Shown here: piece after piece, positions 10,441 through 21,135 of the stretch
Layout: each line of letters begins with the position of its first letter
Numbering within the stretch: position 1 is the stretch's first letter
Assembly: GCF_003315195.1 (NCBI RefSeq)
Contig: NZ_QNRV01000013.1
Span: 1 to 64,000, forward strand
Direction: 5' to 3'
Length of the DNA: 64,000 bases
Source of the DNA: Sutterella wadsworthensis
Lineage (GTDB): Bacteria; Pseudomonadota; Gammaproteobacteria; Burkholderiales; Burkholderiaceae_F
Program-made: the position numbers and the translations under genes
The notes under the pieces: model-generated
Told to the model about the DNA's origin: nothing
Seen by the model: the letters and a program-made list of their open reading frames with translations, nothing else
The model's database searches: none

Positions 10441-11103
10441 ATGGCTCAATATCACGATCTTTCGGATTTAAAGAAGCTTTCACACGACCTCAAGGTTCAG
10501 GCCAAGGCCGCGCAGGAAGCCAAACGCGTTCAGGCGGCCAAAGCGAACCGCCTTGGCGCCGAAGCGGCGGCTTTCCGCGAAGCGATGGCCTCGCTCGGCG
10601 TCAAGAATGAGGACCACACCCGCGGACGCCGTATTACAACGCCGGCCAAACCAGCGCCAGTTCCGCACCAGAGCAAACTGGAAAAAGAAGCGGTTCTCGA
10701 AGAATCCCTCTCAGACCAGTGCGATCCGGTGGTGTTTCTCGAGAGCGATGACGGCCTCATGTTCCGCCGCCCGGACGTGCCGCCGGATATTCCCCGCAAG
10801 CTCTATCGCGGTGAATGGACAGTGCAGGATCACATTGACCTGCACGGTCTCTTCGTTGACGAGGCGCGCGACGCCGTCGCGGCCTTCATCCGTACAGCGA
10901 TGATCCGCGGTCACAGATGCCTGAGAATCGTCCACGGCAAGGGCTATAACTCCGAAGGCGGTCAAAGTGTTCTCAAAGAAATGGTCCGCCGCTGGCTGCA
11001 GCAAAAGAGCGAAGTCATGGCTTTTGTCCAGGCGCCTCCGCATGACGGTGATTCCGGCGCCGTAATTGTGCTGCTCGAGCAGCGCCGCCCGCGCCGCAGC
11101 TAA
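10441..11103 (+). CDS. Smr-domain protein (putative endonuclease)
   Basis: 220 residues. The N-terminal half is a charged, Ala/Lys-rich helix followed by a linker. The C-terminal Smr domain shows DLHGLFVDEA near residue 138, the HGKG loop (IVHGKGYNSEGG) and GAVIVLLE at the end. Small Smr proteins nick DNA or cleave stalled-ribosome mRNA (SmrB type). The N-terminal helix fits the stand-alone class rather than MutS2. It lies 80 bases after trxB and 39 bases before the next gene. Confidence 0.88.
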   Translation: MAQYHDLSDLKKLSHDLKVQAKAAQEAKRVQAAKANRLGAEAAAFREAMASLGVKNEDHTRGRRITTPAKPAPVPHQSKLEKEAVLEESLSDQCDPVVFLESDDGLMFRRPDVPPDIPRKLYRGEWTVQDHIDLHGLFVDEARDAVAAFIRTAMIRGHRCLRIVHGKGYNSEGGQSVLKEMVRRWLQQKSEVMAFVQAPPHDGDSGAVIVLLEQRRPRRS

Positions 11104-11142
11104 GGGGACTCTGCGCAACGCCGCAAGGAGGGCACTTTCGCC

Positions 11143-12096
11143 ATGATGACACCCGTAATCAATGCTTTGACGCCGTCGACTGAATGGGTCGACACGATTG
11201 CCATGCTCGGTTTCTCGTTTGCCGGCATTCTGGCTGCTCGCGGGCGCGGCGTTGACCCGGTGGGTGTTTTTATTTTGGCCTTTACAAGCGCCTTCGGCGG
11301 CGTTACGGTACGCGATATGCTGCTCGACATCCGGCCTTTTTACTGGGTGTCACACGAAGCTTTTACCTGGCTCATCATCTGCTTCACCATTTTTGCGCCG
11401 GTCATTGCTGCCCGTCTTTCCGACCGCATTGCACGAGAACTCTTTCTTTGGGCCGATGCTGTCGGTCTGGGTTTCTTTTCAGCATCAGCGACCGTTCTTG
11501 CGTGGGAGAGCGGCATTCCGCCGCTCTCGTGCACATTGGTTGGCGTGATCACCGGCATTGTGGGCGGTATCTTCCGCGACGTCCTGCTTAACCGCTTGCC
11601 CGCGGCGCTCTCTGACCGCAAACCTTATGGGCTGGCCGCATTTATCGGCTGTTGGTTTGGAATCGTGCTCCTTTCGGACGGCGTTGCCGCAGCAACCGTC
11701 ATTTTGGTGACCGCCGCTTCAATCGTGCTGATCCGTATGTTCACACTGAAGGTGAACTGGGAAATTCGCTATCGCTCTCCGCTCTCACGCCGCATATTCC
11801 CTGGGAACGGGCCTATCAGTCTGACGCGCATCCTTCGGCGTTCTAATACTGCGCCAAAGCCCCCTCGGCTGCTGAAAACGCCAAAGTCTTCTAAGTCATC
11901 CAAATCGGAACCTGCGGCTTCCGCACCACAAATGCCCCGCATTTATAAACGTGCTAACCCTGCCAATCTGCCGTCGGCAGCGCCCTGGCGCCCTATCGAT
12001 GCGCCTTTAGAAGATAAGACCAAACCCTCTGCAAAATCCCCTTCGCAGAACTTAAATACGCCTGCAGAACCGGACTCTCCTAAACACGAAGATTGA
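11143..12096 (+). CDS. TRIC-like (UPF0126, YadS/YicG) membrane protein
   Basis: Inner-membrane protein of the trimeric intracellular cation channel family. Two glycine-rich repeats are visible: one with SAFGGVTVRDMLLDIRPFYW and one with GIVGGIFRDVLLNRLP, each of three helices. The C-terminal 100 residues (from about 215) are a basic, Pro/Ser-rich cytoplasmic tail, longer than usual (317 residues against roughly 205-220). AAGGAGG precedes the ATG. Transport substrate is unproven; some relatives are named glycine transporters. Confidence 0.85.
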   Translation: MMTPVINALTPSTEWVDTIAMLGFSFAGILAARGRGVDPVGVFILAFTSAFGGVTVRDMLLDIRPFYWVSHEAFTWLIICFTIFAPVIAARLSDRIARELFLWADAVGLGFFSASATVLAWESGIPPLSCTLVGVITGIVGGIFRDVLLNRLPAALSDRKPYGLAAFIGCWFGIVLLSDGVAAATVILVTAASIVLIRMFTLKVNWEIRYRSPLSRRIFPGNGPISLTRILRRSNTAPKPPRLLKTPKSSKSSKSEPAASAPQMPRIYKRANPANLPSAAPWRPIDAPLEDKTKPSAKSPSQNLNTPAEPDSPKHED

Positions 12097-12271
12097 TCCT
12101 AATAAACCTTCTTGGAACTGATGCCAGATGGCCCAGAACGGCATCAGCATGAGAATGCCGTTGAGCAGACAATCAAATGCTTTGTGAAAATGCTCTGTGG
12201 TGTCTTGGAGCTCTTTGACCGATCGCCCGCATTCAGCAGTACCGGACAACCCACATAATTTCGAAAAAGCG

Positions 12272-12306
12272 AACGGCGCGGAGTCCTAATGGAACTTCGC
12301 GCCGTT
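12272..12306. terminator. Bidirectional intrinsic terminator
   Basis: The arms AACGGCGCG and CGCGCCGTT form a long GC stem. It is followed by TTTGTTCTT on the plus strand and GCTTTTT on the minus strand, so it can serve both the UPF0126 gene and the porin. A near copy lies downstream of the second porin at 41295-41332. Confidence 0.8.
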
Positions 12307-12351
12307 TTGTTCTTGAGGCTAAATGCCTCATCAAATTTTTGTGATCTTTGG

Positions 12352-12371
12352 ACCTCCTCAAGTGAGGAGGT
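12352..12371 (-). terminator. Hairpin behind porin gene
   Basis: Perfect inverted repeat ACCTCCTCA / TGAGGAGGT with a two-base loop, 25 bases past the porin stop. There is no strong U-tract, so it may protect the mRNA 3' end rather than terminate. Confidence 0.5.
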
Positions 12372-12395
12372 TCGGTTCACGCAAGATTTGATGGA

Positions 12396-13580
12396 TTAGA
12401 ACGTGTGAACGAGGCCGCAGTAAACCTGAGTAACCTGAGCTTTGTAATCAGAGACGTCACCTTCTGCAGCATCACCCTTGGTCTGACCGTACCCGGCACC
12501 AACATAAACGCCAGTACGAGTGGAGAGCGGATAGTTGTAACGAGCAGACACTCCATAGTACTTGTAGTCACTGTCAGCTTCATTACCCGCATATTCTTCC
12601 GAGAAATCAACGAAGTAGAGACCAGCCGTGAGCGTACCAGCACCTAAAGGAGCAGCAGCACCGAGGTGCAGACCATAGCCCTTCAAGCCCAATGCTTTAT
12701 AAGTATTGTTGCTAAGCTCTGCGTCAATACCAGCAACTGACGTCTGATGCTTAAAGTACTGGGCTTCAGCGAAGAGTTGAACAACTTCGAAATCGTAGTT
12801 GCCACCGATGAAGACTAACTGGCCATCCTTGTCGAGTTCACGACCGTAAGCGACAGCAAGAGTACCACCGTTATTCTCATTAGCACCGTACTTTGTCAGT
12901 TCATAGCCAACAGCGAAAGCGGCAGGGCCATATTCGCCCGACACACCAATTGATGCATAGCGCTGGGCATGCGACGTGCCTTCATCACCGCTAAATTCGG
13001 GATCTCCGTCAGAGTTAACTTTTGCAGAAGCCTTGCTGTCCGTCTTGAACGAATACTGAGCAGTCAGCTGCAGACCGGCAAAGCGCGGAGTCTGATAGAC
13101 AACCATGTTGTCATAACGATCAGAAGCCGCAAAGCCCCAAACATCACCATCGCCGCCGTCGAAAGATTCAACATAGCCCAGCATGTCATACGTGCCGCAG
13201 GACGACGAAAGGCCGCCGAAACGGCCGAAGGCAACAGAACCGAACGGGCCGGAGAGCGTCAGACCGGCTTCACGGCCGAAGAGACGGCTGCCCTGACCCA
13301 TCGTACCATCGTCACCATTGAAGCCGCTTTCGAGCTTGAAGCTGACCTTATAGCCGTTGCCAAGGTCTTCGGAGCCTTTCAGACCCCAGCGGTTGCCCGT
13401 ATCCCAACCGGTCTGCATGTCAAACGTGTCGCTCTTCTCAGAGGAACCGTCAAACTTGGTGGTCTTCTTGTGGAAGTATTCAAAACCGGTATCGAGAGCG
13501 CCGTAAAGCGTCACGTCAGCGGCCATAGCAGAGCCGGCAAAAACGCCGAGAACGGCGAGAGCGGTGAGAGACTTTTTCAT
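12396..13580 (-). CDS. Outer-membrane porin, Burkholderiales OmpC-like type
   Basis: General diffusion porin, 394 residues. A Sec signal peptide ends in GSAMA-ADVTLYG (cleavage after residue 20). It is followed by a 16-strand trimeric porin pattern with alternating hydrophobic strands, the conserved SRWGLKGSEDLG-like segment (here NRWGLKGSEDLG), the constriction-loop region SFDGGDGDVWGFA, and a C-terminal aromatic strand ending VYCGLVHTF for BAM recognition. It is a close paralogue of the porin at 41423-42544; differences concentrate in loops. The upstream region is A/T-rich and carries a nine-base homopolymer. Confidence 0.95.
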   Translation of the reverse strand: MKKSLTALAVLGVFAGSAMAADVTLYGALDTGFEYFHKKTTKFDGSSEKSDTFDMQTGWDTGNRWGLKGSEDLGNGYKVSFKLESGFNGDDGTMGQGSRLFGREAGLTLSGPFGSVAFGRFGGLSSSCGTYDMLGYVESFDGGDGDVWGFAASDRYDNMVVYQTPRFAGLQLTAQYSFKTDSKASAKVNSDGDPEFSGDEGTSHAQRYASIGVSGEYGPAAFAVGYELTKYGANENNGGTLAVAYGRELDKDGQLVFIGGNYDFEVVQLFAEAQYFKHQTSVAGIDAELSNNTYKALGLKGYGLHLGAAAPLGAGTLTAGLYFVDFSEEYAGNEADSDYKYYGVSARYNYPLSTRTGVYVGAGYGQTKGDAAEGDVSDYKAQVTQVYCGLVHTF

Positions 13581-14040
13581 GATGTTGCCTTCACATAGCT
13601 ATACGGCTTGATCAAGCCGCATAAAGAATGGATTAGTGGGAGACCGTATGCTGCCGGTCTCCCGAACGACTCATAAACGAAGACTCTTGCAGAAACCGTT
13701 TACCTGTCGCTCCACGTATGATAGGCAAGCGAATAAGAATCGCTATTTTTTGTTTCGCTTAAAAATTTGTTATATCTTATATATTTCAATATATTACAGC
13801 GAATACAACTCCATTGTCGAAATCAATTGTTGCCCCCCCCCAACAGATTTTGTCTCTTAATGCCGCATATCTCGGCAACGATATGTGTTCTCTCCCGTTA
13901 TTGTCTTAGATGACGCAGAATGTCAAAACACAGTGTGCTGTGAGCATTTGCGCGCCTGTCTTTCTGATGCGGTAAGACAGGCTTTCCAAAAAATGAGTGG
14001 GCGCTCCAAGCAATGATGAACGCCGGCCGCTAAATCAAAT
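13581..14040. other. Porin upstream region, A/T-rich
   Basis: About 460 bases without a gene. The block 13740-13830 is strongly A/T-rich and likely holds the porin promoter (minus strand); a possible pair is TTGTAT, 17 bases, AATATA. It contains the C9/G9 tract listed separately. Confidence 0.5.
13833..13841. repeat. Homopolymer C9 (G9 on porin strand)
   Basis: Nine consecutive C on the plus strand, about 250 bases upstream of the porin start. Tracts of this length can slip during replication and switch expression in other bacteria. Confidence 0.6.
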
Positions 14041-14061
14041 AGAGCCGCTCAAAGCGGCTCT
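14041..14061 (-). terminator. Terminator of PII gene
   Basis: Inverted repeat AGAGCCGCT / AGCGGCTCT with a three-base loop and a T-containing tail (ATTTGATTT) on the minus strand, just past the PII stop. Confidence 0.65.
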
Positions 14062-14077
14062 ATATTCAGCCGAAAAT

Positions 14078-14960
<883 letters not shown>

Positions 14961-15092
14961 TTTTTAGTTTCCTAAGCATTCACGCATGCATCCGTCGGTC
15001 GAAAAAATGATACGAACGACGGGTTGTTGGAAAGGTGCAATGCACGCGTATTAGGTGAAGTACTTTATCACGACTTCCGCTGTCGCAAGTCA

Positions 15093-16451
15093 TCATTTAG
15101 ATGTTTTTGACAACAGATTGTTTTCAAGTGCCTGTGCCATCTTCTCGGCAAGCTGTTCGGCAAAGGCCTTGTCATCGGCCTCAACCATGATGCGGAGCAC
15201 AGGTTCCGTTCCGGACGGCCGAATGAGCACCCGGCCTCGGCCGGCTACCGCCCGTTCCGCTTCAGTGACTGTAGCAGCAAACTGAGGCAGGGAGTGCCAA
15301 TCAGCACCGCGCGTGAACGGACGATTAATGAGCACCTGCGGCATCAGCTGGAGATCCGCCGTGAGCTCCGCCAAGCTTTTGCCTGTATGACGCATCGCCG
15401 AAAGAACCTGCAGAGCGCTCACGATACCGTCGCCCGTGGTCTGTCGGTCGAGTGCGAGCAGATGCCCAGATGTTTCGCCGCCCAAAATCCAACCTCGCTC
15501 GAGCAGCATCTCAAGCACGTATCGATCCCCTACTTTGGCTCGACCGAAAGGAATGCCGAGCTCATTGAGCCGTTTTTCCAGTCCGTAGTTGGTCATCAGC
15601 GTTCCAGCAACGCCCGCCACCATGCCTTTGGAAAGGCGGTCGCGGATCATCACATAGAGCAGCTCGTCACCGGTATAAACCCGTCCGTCAGCGTCAGCCA
15701 TGATGAGACGGTCTGCGTCCCCGTCAAGGCTCACCGCCACTTGACAGCCCGCGGCCCGGCACTGCTCAGACAAATGCTCAGTGTGTGTCGCCCCTACGCC
15801 GCGATTGATGTTGAAGCCGTCAGGCGTATTGCCGACCGCGACCACATCGGCGCCAAGCTCATGAAAGACATCCGGCGCAACGTGATAGGCCGCACCGTTG
15901 GCGCAGTCGACGAAGATCTTCAGGCCCTTTAAATCGATGTCGCTGTCGATCGTCGATTTGCAGAATTCGATGTAGCGCCCAGAGGCATCATCGAGCCGTC
16001 GAGCCTTTCCCAACTCTGCCGACGGAACGCAGGCGAAGCCTTCGTCAATCTCTTCTTCAATCTCCACTTCCCAGCTGTCCGGGAGCTTCTGTCCGGCAGC
16101 AGAGAAAAATTTAATGCCGTTGTCGTCATAGGGATTATGCGAAGCAGAGATAACAACGCCGGCATCCAGCCGCTGCGCGCGGGTGAGATATGCGACTGCG
16201 GGTGTCGGAATGGGACCGCAGAGAACCACATCAACGCCGGCGCTTGAGAAACCGGCCTGCAGTGCGGCTTCAAGCATATAGCCCGAAACACGTGTGTCCT
16301 TGCCGATCAAGACCGAAGCGCGCCCCGTTGGGTTATGCCGCTTAAGGACTCGGCCGGCGGCCTGACCAAGCTTCATCACGAAGTCCGGCGTAATCGGAGC
16401 TGAGCCGACCTTGCCGCGCACACCGTCTGTGCCGAAATAACGTCGCTTCAT
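15093..16451 (-). CDS. glmM: Phosphoglucosamine mutase GlmM
   Basis: Converts glucosamine-6-phosphate to glucosamine-1-phosphate for peptidoglycan and LPS precursors. 452 residues. The active serine is Ser104 in [12 protein letters not shown], the Mg-binding loop is DGDADR, the sugar loop is GGETSGH, and the phosphate loop near the C-terminus is [14 protein letters not shown]. It is the last gene of the leftward rlmE-ftsH-folP-glmM block, 36 bases after folP. Confidence 0.97.
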   Translation of the reverse strand: MKRRYFGTDGVRGKVGSAPITPDFVMKLGQAAGRVLKRHNPTGRASVLIGKDTRVSGYMLEAALQAGFSSAGVDVVLCGPIPTPAVAYLTRAQRLDAGVVISASHNPYDDNGIKFFSAAGQKLPDSWEVEIEEEIDEGFACVPSAELGKARRLDDASGRYIEFCKSTIDSDIDLKGLKIFVDCANGAAYHVAPDVFHELGADVVAVGNTPDGFNINRGVGATHTEHLSEQCRAAGCQVAVSLDGDADRLIMADADGRVYTGDELLYVMIRDRLSKGMVAGVAGTLMTNYGLEKRLNELGIPFGRAKVGDRYVLEMLLERGWILGGETSGHLLALDRQTTGDGIVSALQVLSAMRHTGKSLAELTADLQLMPQVLINRPFTRGADWHSLPQFAATVTEAERAVAGRGRVLIRPSGTEPVLRIMVEADDKAFAEQLAEKMAQALENNLLSKTSK

Positions 16452-16487
16452 AGTGGTTCTCCTTGGGTGTTCTTCTTTGTATTTTTA

Positions 16488-17357
16488 TCAGTGAACGAGC
16501 CGAGCTGCCGCTTTTTCAATAGCCGACAGCACGAGGAGTTCATCACGGGTTTCAGCCACATCATGCACGCGCACGATCTGAGCGCCCAAACCGCAGGCAA
16601 TGACCGCGCAGGCAGCACTGGCCGCAGTCCGGTCTTTAGGGACTTCTCGTCCGATCACCGCACCCAGCTCTGACTTGCGCGATACAGCCGCCATCAAAGG
16701 CTGGCCGGAGGAAGCAAAACGAAGCGTAGCGGCAATCAGTTCAAAATTGCCTTCTACCGTCTTGCCGAACCCAAATCCCGGATCCCAGCAGATGCGGTCT
16801 GACGATACGCCGAGCTCACGAAGCGCGGTCGTGCGTTTGGCCAAATAGTCATAAACGGACGCAACAATGTCCGATCCGCGAGGCGCATCAAAGCCATGCA
16901 TGACCACCAAGCCGCAGTCGGTGGCTGCCGCCGCTTCTGCAGCGCCCGTAAGATCGAACCCGCGGACGTCGTTAAGGATCTTTGCCCCCGCTTTAGCAGC
17001 GGCCGTCATGATCTCAGGACGCGAAGTATCCACGGACACAACGAACCCCTCGGCAGCGAGCGCCTCCACCACTGGAAGCACTCGGCGGGATTCTTCTTCA
17101 AGCGACACTGGGCTGGACCCCGGACGCGTAGACTCTCCGCCAACGTCAATAATGTCGGCGCCATGAGCGGCCATTCGCCGAGCCCAAGCCACCGCATCGT
17201 CGAGCTTATTGTGATCTCCGCCGTCGGAAAACGAATCCGGCGTTACATTGAGAATTCCCATAATGAGCGGTCGAGCGCTCAAATCGAATACTCGGTCGGC
17301 GCAGCGCCATGTTTTTGCGAACGGCATGGTGCCGCCGTACTGCAGATTTGTGAACAT
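16488..17357 (-). CDS. folP: Dihydropteroate synthase FolP
   Basis: Condenses para-aminobenzoate with dihydropterin pyrophosphate in folate synthesis; the sulfonamide target. 289 residues with signatures MGILNVTPDSFSDGG, GGESTRPGS, VSVDTSRPE and NDVRGF. ATG 17357 is chosen because a longer in-frame extension (to 17624) runs through the ftsH terminator and into ftsH. A second ATG at 17327 is possible. Confidence 0.95.
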   Translation of the reverse strand: MFTNLQYGGTMPFAKTWRCADRVFDLSARPLIMGILNVTPDSFSDGGDHNKLDDAVAWARRMAAHGADIIDVGGESTRPGSSPVSLEEESRRVLPVVEALAAEGFVVSVDTSRPEIMTAAAKAGAKILNDVRGFDLTGAAEAAAATDCGLVVMHGFDAPRGSDIVASVYDYLAKRTTALRELGVSSDRICWDPGFGFGKTVEGNFELIAATLRFASSGQPLMAAVSRKSELGAVIGREVPKDRTAASAACAVIACGLGAQIVRVHDVAETRDELLVLSAIEKAAARLVH

Positions 17358-17385
17358 CCTCTTATTCCTTTTTTCTCGCACTGAA

Positions 17386-17429
17386 AAAGGCCGCCCGACA
17401 GCCGCAGAGCGGCAGGCGCGGCGGCCTTT
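17386..17429 (-). terminator. Intrinsic terminator of ftsH
   Basis: AAAGGCCGCC / GGCGGCCTTT arms with an additional inner stem, followed on the minus strand by a T5 run. It sits between the ftsH stop and the folP start, so folP probably relies partly on read-through or its own promoter. Confidence 0.8.
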
Positions 17430-17454
17430 GCAGATGGGCTGCTCAGAGCGCACG

Positions 17455-19470
17455 TTATTCGGGCTTCCTGCCGTCCTTCGGTGCGCTTTGATTGCCGTTC
17501 GTCTTTGAGCCGACATCGGGCTCATCAGAACCCGTATCAACGAGCTTGTCGGTCGGCGCAGCATCCGCAGCGGCAGGCGGCTCTTCAGCCTTGACTGTCG
17601 GCTTTGCAGCCGGCTGCGGCGCACGCGGCTTCATGTTTTCCTGCGCTTCCGTTGAACGAGGCGCGCGAGGCGGACGACCTTCCATGATGTCGTCAATCTG
17701 CTCCTTGTCAATGGTTTCCCATTCAAGAAGCGCATGCGCCATGGCGTGCATCTTGTCCTGATTCTCTTCAATGAGCTTGCGCGCAAGTGCATACTGCTCA
17801 TCGATGATGCGGCGGACCTCTTCGTCCACAGCCTGCATCGTGCGCTCGGAAACATGTGTGGTCTTCGTCACCGAGCGGCCCAAGAACACTTCGCCTTCGT
17901 TTTCCGCATAGACCATCGGTCCCATGCGTTCACTCATGCCGTAGCGCGTCACCATGTCGCGGGCGAGCTGAGTGGCGCGTTCAAAGTCGTTCGAAGCGCC
18001 CGTCGTCATCTGATGCATGAAAACTTCTTCAGCAATTCGTCCGCCGAAGAGAATGGCAATACGAGTGAGCAGATACTGACGGTTATAGGCGTAGCGGTCC
18101 ATCTCCGGGAGCTGCATGGTGAGACCGAGCGCACGGCCGCGCGGAATGATCGTCACCTTATGCACCGGGTCACTTTCAGGCAGGAGCCGAGCAACCAAGG
18201 CATGGCCGGATTCGTGATAGGCCGTATTCTTCTTTTCGTCCTCGCTCATCACCATGGCGCGGCGTTCCGCACCCATCATGATCTTGTCCTTGGCGTTTTC
18301 AAAGTCGGCCATCGTCACAACGCGGCCGTTGCGGCGAGCAGCGAAAAGCGCAGCTTCATTGACCAGGTTCGCAAGATCGGCACCTGAAAAACCAGGCGTG
18401 CCGCGGGCGAGAATCGCCGAATCAACGTCCGGACCCGCAGGGATCTTCTTCATATGCACAGCAAGAATCTGCTCACGGCCGCGGATATCAGGCAACGGCA
18501 CCACCACTTGGCGGTCAAAGCGACCGGGACGCAGAAGCGCAGGGTCAAGTACGTCAGGACGATTGGTGGCAGCGATGACGATCACATTTGCGCCGGTATC
18601 GAAGCCGTCCATTTCAACGAGCATCTGATTGAGTGTCTGCTCGCGTTCATCATTGCCGCCGCCGAGGCCGGCGCCGCGCTGGCGGCCGACCGCATCAATT
18701 TCGTCGATGAAGATGATGCAGGGAGCATTCTTCTTGGCGGTTTCAAACATGTCGCGCACGCGGGCTGCACCCACACCGACGAACATTTCAACGAAGTCGG
18801 AACCCGAAATTGTGAAGAAAGGCACACCGGCTTCGCCGGCAATAGCCTTAGCGAGCAGCGTCTTGCCGGTACCCGGGGAGCCCACGAGCAGCACACCGCG
18901 CGGGATGCGGCCGCCCAAACGCTGGTACTTCGACGGATCGCGCAGGAAGTCGACGATTTCCTGCACGTCTTCCTTGGCTTCGTCGCAGCCTGCAACGTCC
19001 TTAAAGCGAACCTTGTTGTCCTGTTCGGTGAGCATGCGGGCCTTGGACTTCCCAAAAGAGAAGGCGCCGCCGCCGCCCGCACCGCCCTGCATGCGGCGCA
19101 TGAAAAAGATCCACACGCCGATCAAGAGGAGCATCGGGAACCAAGATACGAAAAGCGTTGTCAGGAAGGACGGTTCTTCCTCAGCCTTGCCGTACACCTG
19201 AACGCCGTTCTTACGCAGGTCGTCGACCATCCAAAGATCGCCCGGACTCGTGATGGCGTACTCAGCTCCGGACTGCGGCGTGACGAGGATCTTGCGACCC
19301 TGCACCTCCACTTTGCGGATCTTGCCCGCCTTAGCGTCATCCATAAACTGGGTGTAGCTCGTCTGATCGAGCGGCTGCGCCGAGTTGGTCTCAAACTGGC
19401 GGAAAACCGTGAAGAGCACCACCGCGACGAGAATCCATACGGCAATGCGGGCAAAAGACTTATTGTCCAA
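17455..19470 (-). CDS. ftsH: ATP-dependent zinc metalloprotease FtsH
   Basis: Membrane-anchored hexameric AAA+ protease that degrades misfolded membrane proteins and regulators such as LpxC. 671 residues: TM1 at about residues 8-24, a periplasmic domain, TM2 ([19 protein letters not shown]), Walker [17 protein letters not shown], Walker [16 protein letters not shown], zinc site HESGHA, and a disordered Ala/Pro tail. No ATG exists at the expected start. TTG at 19470 has CTGGAG seven bases upstream and gives the family-typical start (M)[11 protein letters not shown]. An in-frame TTG 11 codons upstream is the alternative. Confidence 0.96.
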   Translation of the reverse strand: MDNKSFARIAVWILVAVVLFTVFRQFETNSAQPLDQTSYTQFMDDAKAGKIRKVEVQGRKILVTPQSGAEYAITSPGDLWMVDDLRKNGVQVYGKAEEEPSFLTTLFVSWFPMLLLIGVWIFFMRRMQGGAGGGGAFSFGKSKARMLTEQDNKVRFKDVAGCDEAKEDVQEIVDFLRDPSKYQRLGGRIPRGVLLVGSPGTGKTLLAKAIAGEAGVPFFTISGSDFVEMFVGVGAARVRDMFETAKKNAPCIIFIDEIDAVGRQRGAGLGGGNDEREQTLNQMLVEMDGFDTGANVIVIAATNRPDVLDPALLRPGRFDRQVVVPLPDIRGREQILAVHMKKIPAGPDVDSAILARGTPGFSGADLANLVNEAALFAARRNGRVVTMADFENAKDKIMMGAERRAMVMSEDEKKNTAYHESGHALVARLLPESDPVHKVTIIPRGRALGLTMQLPEMDRYAYNRQYLLTRIAILFGGRIAEEVFMHQMTTGASNDFERATQLARDMVTRYGMSERMGPMVYAENEGEVFLGRSVTKTTHVSERTMQAVDEEVRRIIDEQYALARKLIEENQDKMHAMAHALLEWETIDKEQIDDIMEGRPPRAPRSTEAQENMKPRAPQPAAKPTVKAEEPPAAADAAPTDKLVDTGSDEPDVGSKTNGNQSAPKDGRKPE

Positions 19471-19744
19471 CTTTGAACTCCAGTATCCGTTCCGGTCCGC
19501 CAAAGCGCTTCACTTCCTGACGCTCAAACGAAGCGGCGAAGAGAGACGCTGTACGACCGGTTTGCTTGATGCGGAGCGGACGGATGCGCTCGCGAGCAGG
19601 GTTGAGCCCGCAGCAGTCTGCTTCACTTGTTAGAGAAGACAGCTCTGCGGGCCGCAGATTTTGTAATTGTAGCGGCCGCACCTCTCTCAGGCAGGATCCT
19701 GAGGCACTTTGACGCGTTTTGCCGGCCGCCGGCAATGAAAGCAA

Positions 19745-20398
19745 TTATTTCGGCGCCTTTAAACCCCGTGAGACCAGATACACCTCAGCGGACGTGTCAC
19801 GGCTCGCTTCCGGCTTCTTAGCCGCCACCTTCTTGAAAACGCGTTTAAGCGACTCCACATATTGCGAATAGCCCGATCCCTGGAAGGCTTTTGTCACGAA
19901 TACGCCGTTAGGCGCAAGGTGTTCGAGGCAAAACTCCAGCGCAAGCTCGTTGAGCAGCAGCGAACGTGCTGCATCGGCCGCCGCGATGCCCGAAAGATTC
20001 GGCGCCATGTCCGAAAGGACCACGTCGACCTTGTCTCCGTTTAAAATCTCGGCGAGCTTATCGGCCACCTCTTGTTCGCGGAAGTCGCCCTGCAGAAAAT
20101 AGACGTCATCGATGGGATCCATCGGCAGGATGTCCATGGCGATGATGCGCCCGCGAACGCTGCCGTCTGGACCGGCAAGCCGCTCCCGCACCACCTGCGT
20201 CCAACTGCCCGGCGCCGACCCCAAGTCGACGACGGTGCTTCCGGGCTTGAGGAGATGCTCCTTCTCATCGAGCTCAATGAGCTTATAGACGGAGCGTGCG
20301 CGGTAGCCCTCCGCTCTGGAGCGCTTCACGAACGGATCATTAATGTGGCGTTCGATCCAGGCGCGGTTGGATCTGAGTTTTTTGGTTGCTACGGGCAT
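19745..20398 (-). CDS. rlmE: 23S rRNA 2'-O-ribose methyltransferase RlmE (FtsJ/RrmJ)
   Basis: SAM-dependent methylation of U2552 in the 23S A-loop. 217 residues: N-terminal basic RSNRAWIERHINDPFVKRS, SAM motif VVDLGSAPGSWTQVV, catalytic K-D-K-E elements (RSVYKLIELDEK, LSDMAPNLSG, FVTKAFQGSGY, SAEVYLVSRG). Start 20398 follows GGAGAGG. It is divergent from yhbY and upstream of ftsH, the order also seen in E. coli. Confidence 0.96.
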   Translation of the reverse strand: MPVATKKLRSNRAWIERHINDPFVKRSRAEGYRARSVYKLIELDEKEHLLKPGSTVVDLGSAPGSWTQVVRERLAGPDGSVRGRIIAMDILPMDPIDDVYFLQGDFREQEVADKLAEILNGDKVDVVLSDMAPNLSGIAAADAARSLLLNELALEFCLEHLAPNGVFVTKAFQGSGYSQYVESLKRVFKKVAAKKPEASRDTSAEVYLVSRGLKAPK

Positions 20399-20524
20399 TG
20401 CGGCCCTCTCCAACTGTTTTGTGTTTTACGCTGCGCCCGACAGACTTCGCGGGTCGGGACTTGCTTCATCCCCGATCCTAAAGCGGCATCGGCCGTCGGT
20501 GCAGATCAATTTGACTGAAATTTT

Positions 20525-20998
20525 ATGAGCGAAATTACTCTTTCGCGCGATGCGCGTCTCACGCTGCGCGCTCAGGCGCATCATCTCAACCCCGTGGTTC
20601 TTCTTGGTGCCAGCGGTCTCACCGAAGCGGTGATGAAAGAAATCGACCGCGAGCTTAAGGCTCACGAACTCATCAAAGTCCGCGTACCGACAGACGACCG
20701 CGAAGAACGCGAAGCGATCTTCGTCAAGATAGCCGACGAACTCGGCTGCGCCCGTGTGCAGATGATCGGCAAGCTGCTCGTCCTGTGGCGTCCGGCTGAT
20801 GAGGAAGAACCCACAGCCGAAGAATGGATTGCCCGAGCTGCTGCCGCTGCCAAAGGGCTCGACAAAGAGGCCGCTGCTCCGGCCAAAAAGGTGGCCGTGA
20901 AGCGTCCCGGCGACAAGAAAAAGAAGGTTGAAGCGCAGCCGCGCCGACGTGCTCGTCCAAAGACGAAGCGCGTGACGAAAAAGTTCGCGCTCGGCTGA
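20525..20998 (+). CDS. yhbY: YhbY/CRS1-type RNA-binding protein with basic tail
   Basis: Binds pre-50S ribosomal particles in E. coli. The CRM domain occupies residues 1-97 (LSRDARLTLRAQAHHLNPVV, LLGASGLTEAVMKEIDREL, KVRVPTDDREER, IGKLLVLWRP). A Lys/Arg/Ala-rich tail of about 55 residues (ending KRVTKKFALG) extends it to 157 residues, against 97 in E. coli. It is divergent from rlmE and convergent with greA behind a shared terminator. Confidence 0.92.
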   Translation: MSEITLSRDARLTLRAQAHHLNPVVLLGASGLTEAVMKEIDRELKAHELIKVRVPTDDREEREAIFVKIADELGCARVQMIGKLLVLWRPADEEEPTAEEWIARAAAAAKGLDKEAAAPAKKVAVKRPGDKKKKVEAQPRRRARPKTKRVTKKFALG

Positions 20999-21068
20999 TT
21001 CGACGGATCACACTGAAATAGAAGGGTTGCTGCACCAGATCCAGAGATCTGCGCGGCGGCAACAATTG

Positions 21069-21104
21069 GGCGGCAGTTCCCTATGCGGAACTGCCGCCTT
21101 TTTT
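21069..21104. terminator. Bidirectional terminator yhbY/greA
   Basis: Perfect 12-bp stem GGCGGCAGTTCC / GGAACTGCCGCC with a six-base loop and T6 on the plus strand. Confidence 0.9.
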
Positions 21105-21135
21105 GTCTCGGTGAACCGCCAAAGAGACGATCGAA

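Larger units (their letters stand above)
12097..12395. other. Convergent intergenic region with terminators
   Basis: About 300 bases between convergent genes. It holds two hairpins described separately and no credible gene. Confidence 0.6.
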
